The translations under genes were made by a program, and so were the position numbers. A model generated the notes under the pieces. That model was not told where the DNA came from. It was given only the letters and a program-made list of their open reading frames with translations, and did no database searches. 11,259 bases of DNA, from assembly GCA_025965295.1 (NCBI GenBank), contig JAOPXF010000197.1, positions 1 through 11,259 on the forward strand, written 5' to 3'. This DNA is from Nocardioides sp. (GTDB lineage: Bacteria > Actinomycetota > Actinomycetes > Propionibacteriales > Nocardioidaceae). Below are positions 6,201-11,259 of the stretch, one piece after another. Position 1 is the first letter of the stretch. Each line of letters begins with the position of its first letter.

Positions 6201-7430
6201 ATGGGCAGAAGAGACTCTGTACCTGACCCGGGCAATCTTAGCCGCAGGGGACTTTTCGCACTTGCAGCGGCCGGATCCGTCGTTTACCTCGCGAACCCCA
6301 TGATGGCGCGGGCCGGCGATCCACGGCTACGTGCTGAGGCAACACAGTTGCAAGAAGCCGTGGCAGGCTACCTCCAGTCGCGGGTTCGTGCCTCCCAGCC
6401 AGGTCAATCAGGAAGTGTGTCGGGGGCCTCGAGTCGGGTGTCCCGTTATGAGCGCGACCGCTCTTCCTATATGGCGGCCCTTGGGCAACGCTTTGATTGG
6501 CAGGGTCAAATCCGCGGATATTCCACGAGTATCGACTCGTTCGAATTGGCTGCGAGTGATGGCTCACATGTGCTGGTGCGCTTCTATGAGGTTGTGGGGA
6601 TCCGATGGCTGCCAAGCCCGCGAGGGGTGGAGCCCGCCTATGTCAAGCTCCGTACTTCCGAGCCTGCCAAGTACGGGTTGGGAGAAGGCAATCGAGAGGT
6701 CCTCTCCGCGGCCGGTGTTTGGCACGAGGCGAGACTCGAACCTTTCTCTGGAGGGTGGAGCGTCGCGTTCGATGCGTATAGGGAACCGACCCTATTCGGA
6801 GAGTCGCCAGATGCAGGGGCCTCAGACTTCATCACAGCAGTGACGCAGTTCGATCTGCGGCAATCTCCGGGTCCCGAGCCCGAGGCAAATTCCTTCGCAG
6901 GGTTTGCGCGTGAGCTGGCTCCGCCTGTGTACACCTATGATTATGCCGGAGCAGCCGCCTACGCCGAAAATCATTGGGGTGGCGCGGGCGCGGGGTATAA
7001 CTCGAGCTACGTCAACTACACCAACGGTGGGTGCGGTGGGGATTGCGCCAACTTCGTGTCGCAGTGCTTCTACAAGGGAAATCAGAAGCCAGACGCCAAC
7101 TGGTACCAATATACGGGGAGTCAGTGCGGATATTCTGGACGGTATCGGGGAAACGACGTTCAGAGGTACAACAACTGGAACTTGCGAAATTGGGTCATTA
7201 ATCAGGGACGTGGCGTCGCCAAAGCGGGCATCAGCGGGTTGGGGAAAGGGGACATCGTCAACTATGACTGGGACCAAAACGGTTCGTTTGGACACGTTTC
7301 CATCGTAACCAATGCCGCCAACAACCTCGTTACATGTCATAACACCGATTTGCACAATCAACCATGGCAACTCGGAGACTCGAACGCAGACCACAAATTT
7401 ACGAACGTCTCCACCTATTATGAGGCGTGA
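6201..7430 (+). CDS. Tat-exported putative amidase (Amidase_6 domain)
   Basis: The 409-residue protein begins with a twin-arginine signal: NLSRRGLFALAAAG around residues 12-26 (RR at 15-16), a hydrophobic stretch, and a probable AxA cleavage site at MARA-GD near residue 38. Residues 40-240 form a region I do not recognise. The C-terminal part (about 244-409) resembles the putative amidase domain PF12671, a papain/NlpC-like fold: YDYAGAAAYAENHW, the nucleophile Cys282 in GGDCANFVSQC, and His365 in FGHVSIVT. It is thus likely a secreted cysteine amidase or peptidase acting on the cell wall or external substrates; the substrate is unknown. Start at 6201 is chosen because GGAG lies at 6191-6194; a TTG 12 bases upstream is in frame but lacks a ribosome site. 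Codon use (many AAT, TAT, GAT, ATT) is less GC-biased than the flanking purine genes, a sign of transfer. It overlaps the next reading frame only if that gene starts at 7420. Confidence 0.82.
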   Translation: MGRRDSVPDPGNLSRRGLFALAAAGSVVYLANPMMARAGDPRLRAEATQLQEAVAGYLQSRVRASQPGQSGSVSGASSRVSRYERDRSSYMAALGQRFDWQGQIRGYSTSIDSFELAASDGSHVLVRFYEVVGIRWLPSPRGVEPAYVKLRTSEPAKYGLGEGNREVLSAAGVWHEARLEPFSGGWSVAFDAYREPTLFGESPDAGASDFITAVTQFDLRQSPGPEPEANSFAGFARELAPPVYTYDYAGAAAYAENHWGGAGAGYNSSYVNYTNGGCGGDCANFVSQCFYKGNQKPDANWYQYTGSQCGYSGRYRGNDVQRYNNWNLRNWVINQGRGVAKAGISGLGKGDIVNYDWDQNGSFGHVSIVTNAANNLVTCHNTDLHNQPWQLGDSNADHKFTNVSTYYEA

Positions 7431-7488
7431 CCCCATCGAGCGAAGACGCCTGCGCTTCCCTCGCACCACTGGGGCGATCCGCTCGAGC

Positions 7489-8070
7489 ATGTTCATCGAC
7501 CGACACCAAGACCGCGCGTGCATCGCGCGAACACTCACGCTCTTGTTCTTGGTGTTGCTCCTGAGTAGCGCCTGCAGTTCTGCCGCACCGTCTAGGCGGA
7601 GCCAGCCACACGAGACTCCTACCTCGTCGTTGTCGTCAACCCCTTCGTCGCGACCAGCCCCGACTAGTGCCCGAGCTTCGGCACTCGTTTATCAACTGGA
7701 GCATGATCGATCGGTCCGCTTTGCAATGCTCGGCCGTCACTACCTTCTCGGCCCGTTCCAGTGCGGAATCGACATCTTCGGTCGGTCGACGGACGGCTCC
7801 CGGCTCTACGCCTGGGTTCTGTGCGCTGATTGGCGCACGGGGCCCCATGCGAAGGACCTCAGTGGCGGTCGGTTGCCGGGGGTCCTTACGGTGTCCGGTT
7901 CCGGGGCTTTCACAAAGCTTGAGCAGGTCGAGTTTCCGCGCATCAACCACCGCTCGGCCGACATCCGGCGGATCTTCCCCCAAGACGTGCGCGGGATGGC
8001 GTGGGAGTGCGGTCCGTGCGACCCGCGACCGAGCCTGCACGAGATGCTCGCCCGGGCTCGCCACGCTTAG
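7489..8070 (+). CDS. Putative lipoprotein of unknown function
   Basis: From the ATG at 7489 the 193-residue protein has a basic N-terminus, a hydrophobic core (LTLLFLVLLL) and a lipobox-like LSSAC with Cys29 as the likely lipidated residue. A serine/proline/threonine-rich linker (about 30-65) leads to a globular domain (about 66-193) with four cysteines at 92, 112, 174 and 177 and motifs RLYAWVLCADW, LPGVLTVSGSG and IRRIFPQDVRGMAWECG. I do not recognise the domain. An ATG at 7420 in the same frame would overlap the amidase gene by 11 bases and add 23 arginine-rich residues; 7489 gives a more normal signal length, but neither start has a good Shine-Dalgarno. The position after a secreted amidase suggests a surface role. 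A decayed copy of its domain follows directly. Confidence 0.72.
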   Translation: MFIDRHQDRACIARTLTLLFLVLLLSSACSSAAPSRRSQPHETPTSSLSSTPSSRPAPTSARASALVYQLEHDRSVRFAMLGRHYLLGPFQCGIDIFGRSTDGSRLYAWVLCADWRTGPHAKDLSGGRLPGVLTVSGSGAFTKLEQVEFPRINHRSADIRRIFPQDVRGMAWECGPCDPRPSLHEMLARARHA

Positions 8071-8434
8071 TTGCAGGTGATCCGGCCGGTTCGACTCAGC
8101 CTGCTCGGACGTCGCCAGTTGCTGGGCACTTCCGTGCGGCGTACGATCTTCGGTCGCTGTGCGACCGGGACCCAGCTCTACGCCTGGGTGCCGTGTCGAA
8201 CCTTCGCACGGGCCGGCGAGGATCATGAGCGGCGGTCGATTGGCCGGAGTCCTCACTACCTGGCCGAAGACGAGATTGCGACGCCGAGTTTCCGAGCAGT
8301 AGCCGACGGACCGCCGACATCAGTGGCCGTTCCCCCGCCCGAGGTACGTCGCCTCGCCTGGATGTGCGGCCTCCGACCCGCACCCGAGCCTTGTCGGGAT
8401 GCTCGACCAGGCGCGCACCCTGTCGGCCAACTGA
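8071..8434 (+). pseudogene. Frameshifted tandem copy of the lipoprotein's C-terminal domain
   Basis: Immediately after the lipoprotein stop, the same domain can be followed again across changing frames. The frame beginning at 8071 reads LLGRRQLLG, TIFGRCATGTQLYAWVPC (compare IFGRSTDGSRLYAWVLC). A second frame at 8228-8257 gives SGGRLAGVLT (compare SGGRLPGVLT). A third at 8286-8321 gives EFPSSSRRTADI (compare EFPRINHRSADI). The first frame returns with EVRRLAWMCG up to 8370 (compare DVRGMAWECG), and the second resumes at 8375 with DPHPSLVGMLDQAR (compare DPRPSLHEMLARAR), ending at a TGA at 8432-8434, matching the parental end. At least four frame changes are needed, and no signal peptide or start is present. 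It is a partial tandem duplicate or a remnant of an older paralogue that has decayed. Confidence 0.82.
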
Positions 8435-8646
8435 GCCCGCCGGCGCACCGTGCCGTCCTCAACCGCCGGTGCGGGCACAGCCTTCCTCGCCAGCGGTTCG
8501 ACCCCAGCCTCCTGTCGGATGCGACCCCGGTCACGTAGCATCGTGCTCGACGGGTCGTCGTTCTGCATGGACAACCGGCGGCCCGTGTCTCCCGAACCAT
8601 GCGACCGAACTCGACCGTGCGCGCGAGCACCCGAGGGGAGTGGGAG
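8435..8646. other. Non-coding gap before xdhA
   Basis: This 212-base stretch between the pseudogene and xdhA contains no supported gene. A possible -10 (TAGCAT, 8536-8541) sits inside the short inverted repeat CACG (8532-8535) / CGTG (8542-8545), but the -35 is poor and the leader to the ATG would be about 100 bases. CGCACCG (8444-8450) and CGGTGCG (8467-8473) could pair with a 16-base loop, but no T-run follows, so a terminator is not convincing. The concentric palindrome seen before the gene at 893 does not recur here. Confidence 0.4.
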
Positions 8647-10062
8647 ATGGCGGAACCGCAGATCGTCGTCAACGGCCGGCCCCGGCCGTTGGGCGAGGTG
8701 CCCGCCCACACCAACGCCCTCGACTTCCTGCGCGGCCTGGGGCTGACCGGCGCCAAGGAGGGCTGCGCCGAGGGGGAGTGCGGCGCCTGCGCAGTACTGG
8801 TCGCACGGCCCCACGGCGCGGGCAGCCGATGGACGCCGATCAACTCCTGCCTGGTTCCGGCGGCCGCCCTCGACGGGCAGGAGGTCGTGACGGCCGAGGG
8901 TCTCGGCGCGCCGGACGCGCTGCACCCCGTCCAGCACGAGATGGCGGTCCGGGGTGGCTCGCAGTGCGGCTACTGCACGCCCGGCTTCGTCTGCTCGATG
9001 GCCGCGGAGTACTACCGCCCGGAGCGGGCCGCGACCGACGAGCCGGACGCCGAGCGCGGGCCGAACGGCTTCGACCTGCACGCGATGGGCGGCAACCTCT
9101 GCCGCTGCACCGGCTACCGCCCGATCCGTGATGCCGCGTGGGCGCTGGGCGCTGCGCCGGACGACGACGCGCTCGCCGCCCGCCAGCGGTCCCCGGCCCC
9201 GGCACCTGGAGTCACCAGGACGGCCGGCTTCGCCAGGCCGGTCGACCTGGCCGAGGCCCTCGAGCTGCTCCGCGAGCACCCCGACGCCACCGTCGTGGCC
9301 GGCGCCACCGACTGGGGCGTCGAGGTCAACCTGCGTGGCCGGCGGGCGGCGTACGTCGTGGCCGTCGACCGGCTGCCCGAGCTGCGGGAGGTCTCGACCA
9401 CCGGCACGATCGAGATCGGCGGCGGGCTCACCCTCAGCGAGGTCGAGGCGGCGCTTGGCGGGTCGATCCCGCTGCTCGACGAGGTCTGGCCCCAGTTCGC
9501 CTCCCGCCTGATCCGCAACGGCGCCACGATCGGCGGCAACCTCGGCACCGCCTCGCCGATCGGCGACCTGGCGCCGGCGCTCCTCGCAGTGGAGGCGACG
9601 GTCGTGCTGTCCTCGCTCGACGGGGACCGCGAGGTGCCGCTGGTCGACTACTTCACCGGCTACCGCCAGACCGTGCTCCGACCAGGAGAGCTGATCCGGT
9701 CGGTCCGGGTCCCGCAGCCGATGCCGGCCATCACGGCGTTCCACAAGATCGCCAAGCGGAGGTACGACGACATCTCCGGCGTCGCTGTCGGCTTCGGCAT
9801 CGACGTCGTCGACGGCACCGTCACCCGGGCCCGGATCGGCCTCGGCGGGGTCGCGGCCACGCCGGTCCGCGCCCTCGCGACCGAGGCCGGGCTCGAGGGC
9901 CGGCCCTGGACCCGCGAGACGGTCGAGGCCGCGGCCGGGGTGATGAGCGGCGAGGGGACGCCGATCGACGACCAGCGGGCCAGCGCGGCGTACCGCTCCG
10001 CGATGCTCGGCAACGCCCTGCGGAAGCTGTGGTTCGAGCAGGAGCTGGAGGCGATCCGATGA
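8647..10062 (+). CDS. xdhA: Xanthine dehydrogenase small subunit (2Fe-2S and FAD domains)
   Basis: The 471-residue protein carries the electron-transfer half of xanthine dehydrogenase, moving electrons from the molybdenum site through two 2Fe-2S clusters to FAD and NAD+. The plant-ferredoxin-type cluster uses Cys40, Cys45, Cys48 and Cys68 (EGCAEGECGAC); the helical cluster uses Cys107, Cys110, Cys152 and Cys154 (QCGYCTPGF, GGNLCRCTGYRPI). All eight are present. The FAD domain begins near residue 190, with VVAGATDWG (216-224) and TIGGNLGTASPIGD (294-307), and a C-terminal domain follows. The fused arrangement matches the Rhodobacter-type XdhA. The ATG at 8647 is chosen because GAGGGGAG lies at 8633-8640; an upstream in-frame ATG at 8599 adds 16 residues unlike the family. 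It overlaps xdhB by four bases (ATGA). It supplies urate to the operon upstream. Confidence 0.95.
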   Translation: MAEPQIVVNGRPRPLGEVPAHTNALDFLRGLGLTGAKEGCAEGECGACAVLVARPHGAGSRWTPINSCLVPAAALDGQEVVTAEGLGAPDALHPVQHEMAVRGGSQCGYCTPGFVCSMAAEYYRPERAATDEPDAERGPNGFDLHAMGGNLCRCTGYRPIRDAAWALGAAPDDDALAARQRSPAPAPGVTRTAGFARPVDLAEALELLREHPDATVVAGATDWGVEVNLRGRRAAYVVAVDRLPELREVSTTGTIEIGGGLTLSEVEAALGGSIPLLDEVWPQFASRLIRNGATIGGNLGTASPIGDLAPALLAVEATVVLSSLDGDREVPLVDYFTGYRQTVLRPGELIRSVRVPQPMPAITAFHKIAKRRYDDISGVAVGFGIDVVDGTVTRARIGLGGVAATPVRALATEAGLEGRPWTRETVEAAAGVMSGEGTPIDDQRASAAYRSAMLGNALRKLWFEQELEAIR

Positions 10063-11259
10063 GCCACCTCTCGCAGCGGCCGGACAACCCCGTCGTCGGG
10101 CAGGCCGTGCCCCACGAGAGCGCCGCGCTCCACGTCACCGGCCACGCGCTCTTCACCGACGACCTCGTGCAGCGCACCCACGACGTGCTGCACGCCCACC
10201 CGGTGTGCTCGCCGCACGCCCACGCCCGGGTGACCAGGCTCGATCCGCTCCCGGCACTCACCGTGCCCGGCGTGGTCCGGGTGCTCACCGCGGCCGACGT
10301 GCCGGGGGTCAACGACGCCGGGGTGAAGCAGGACGAGCCGCTCTTCCCGGATGAGGTGATGTTCGTCGGCCACGCCGTGTGCTGGGTGCTGGGCGAGACC
10401 CTCGAGGCGGCCCGGCTCGGTGCCGCATCGGTCGAGGTCGACTACGAGCCGCTGCCGGCGGTCGTGTCGCTCACCGAGGCGATCGAGCAGGGCAGCTACC
10501 AGGGCGGCCAGCCGGTCATCACCCGTGGCGACGTCGAGGGTGGCCTGTCCGGCGCGGCGCACGTCTTCAGCGGGGTCACCGAGATGGCCGGGCAGGAGCA
10601 CTTCTACCTCGAGACGCACGCCTCGCTCGCGCTCGTCGACGAGGGCGGCCAGGTGTTCGTGCAGAGCAGCACGCAGCACCCCACGGAGACCCAGGAGATC
10701 GTCGCCCACGTGCTGGGTCTCGCCAGCCACCACGTCACCGTCCAGTGCCTGCGGATTGGTGGCGGGTTCGGCGGCAAGGAGATGCAGCCGCACGGCTTCG
10801 CCGCGATAGCAGCGCTGGGGGCGACCCTGACCGGGCGCCCGGTCAGGCTGCGCCTGAGCCGGACCCACGACATGACCCTGACCGGCAAGCGGCACGGCTT
10901 CCACGCCCAGTGGCGCGTCGGCTTCGACGACGAGGGCCGGCTGATGGCACTCGAGGCGACGCTGACCTCGGACGGCGGCTGGAGCCTCGACCTCAGCGAG
11001 CCGGTGCTGGCGCGGGCCCTGTGCCACGTCTACAACGCCTACTGGATCCCGCACGTGCTGCTCCACGGCCGCGTGGCCAAGACCCACAAGACGTCGCAGA
11101 CGGCGTTCCGCGGCTTCGGCGGGCCGCAGGGGATGATCGTGATCGAGGACATCCTCGGCCGCTGCGCCCCGCAGCTCGGGGTGGCTGCGGAGGAGCTGCG
11201 GCGGACCAACCTCTATCTGCCCGGGCAGGCCACCCCGTACGGGCAGCCGGTCCGGCACG
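10059..11259 (+). CDS. xdhB: Xanthine dehydrogenase large subunit (molybdopterin-binding), 3' truncated by window end
   Basis: The first 400 residues of the molybdenum-cofactor subunit are visible; the family is usually about 750-800 residues, so roughly half is missing beyond the window. Recognisable blocks are the N-terminal hammerhead domain (about 17-130), AGQEHFYLETHA at 177-188, QSSTQHPTETQ at 202-212, RIGGGFGGKE at 232-241 and TAFRGFGGPQGM at 348-359, the last holding an arginine (Arg351) that lies in the purine site in known enzymes. With XdhA it hydroxylates hypoxanthine and xanthine to urate. The start overlaps the xdhA stop as ATGA and has GGAGG at 10047-10051. His270 in SRTHDM stands where many xanthine dehydrogenases have glutamate, noted separately. 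The catalytic C-terminal glutamate is outside the window. Confidence 0.93.
   Translation, partial: MSHLSQRPDNPVVGQAVPHESAALHVTGHALFTDDLVQRTHDVLHAHPVCSPHAHARVTRLDPLPALTVPGVVRVLTAADVPGVNDAGVKQDEPLFPDEVMFVGHAVCWVLGETLEAARLGAASVEVDYEPLPAVVSLTEAIEQGSYQGGQPVITRGDVEGGLSGAAHVFSGVTEMAGQEHFYLETHASLALVDEGGQVFVQSSTQHPTETQEIVAHVLGLASHHVTVQCLRIGGGFGGKEMQPHGFAAIAALGATLTGRPVRLRLSRTHDMTLTGKRHGFHAQWRVGFDDEGRLMALEATLTSDGGWSLDLSEPVLARALCHVYNAYWIPHVLLHGRVAKTHKTSQTAFRGFGGPQGMIVIEDILGRCAPQLGVAAEELRRTNLYLPGQATPYGQPVRH

Noticed and set aside
7312..7488. Upstream extension of the lipoprotein frame into the amidase gene
   Set aside because: The extra residues overlap a well-supported coding region, are unlike a signal peptide and would place the hydrophobic segment over 80 residues from the N-terminus.
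8071..8538. A 155-codon + strand frame after the lipoprotein gene
   Set aside because: Only pieces of this frame resemble the lipoprotein; matching blocks alternate with other frames, so it is treated as a pseudogene rather than a gene.
8599..8646. Earlier in-frame ATG for xdhA
   Set aside because: It would add 16 residues not seen in the family and lacks a ribosome binding site, while 8647 has GAGGGGAG at the right distance.
8320..9744. Minus-strand open frame across the start of xdhA
   Set aside because: It runs opposite the eight-cysteine Fe-S region of xdhA, which is certain; no family features were seen in the opposite translation.
9660..11258. Minus-strand open frame of over 500 codons opposite xdhA and xdhB
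   Set aside because: It mirrors the codon bias of the xanthine dehydrogenase genes and shows no recognisable domain.

Overview
The window is high-GC DNA with actinobacterial codon use, GTG starts, tightly packed same-strand genes and probable leaderless promoters. Gene order and protein flavour suggest a Nocardioides-like actinomycete; the genus is an inference, not something the sequence proves. All supported genes read on the + strand.

Layout. Positions 3-131 are the 3' end of guaA (GMP synthase). A lone DUF4279 gene follows at 346-747. A short regulatory region (about 811-892) holds a striking concentric palindrome and then a promoter that appears to start transcription at the ATG. From 893 to 6036 runs a compact purine (urate) catabolic operon: a CitE/malate-synthase-like enzyme of the DUF6986 type, cofactor-independent urate oxidase, OHCU decarboxylase, 5-hydroxyisourate hydrolase, allantoinase and (S)-ureidoglycine aminohydrolase. 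Gaps and overlaps are between +1 and -11 nt except before the last gene. There, four tandem copies of a 14-bp start-codon unit form a chain of five-codon mini-ORFs linked by ATGA overlaps.

From 6037 to 8646 the purine theme is interrupted by a block with less GC-biased codon use in its first gene. It carries its own sigma70-type promoter, a Tat-exported cysteine amidase (Amidase_6 type), an overlapping putative lipoprotein of unknown function, and a tandem copy of that lipoprotein's C-terminal domain broken by at least four frameshifts. Purine genes resume at 8647 with xdhA (2Fe-2S plus FAD subunit) and xdhB (molybdopterin subunit, cut by the window end) of xanthine dehydrogenase.

Together the genes encode hypoxanthine/xanthine -> urate (XdhAB) -> 5-hydroxyisourate (uricase) -> OHCU (HiuH) -> S-allantoin (UraD) -> allantoate (AllB), followed after a missing allantoate-hydrolysing step by ureidoglycine -> ureidoglycolate (AllE/YlbA). 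The DUF6986 enzyme may act on the glyoxylate end of the pathway. I see no dedicated regulator, no transporter and no allantoate amidohydrolase in the window. There are no tRNA or rRNA genes, CRISPR arrays, or recognisable transposase or integrase genes. The most noteworthy items are the nested operator-like palindrome, the tandem start-codon ladder, and the lipoprotein gene with its decayed twin inside the split purine cluster.
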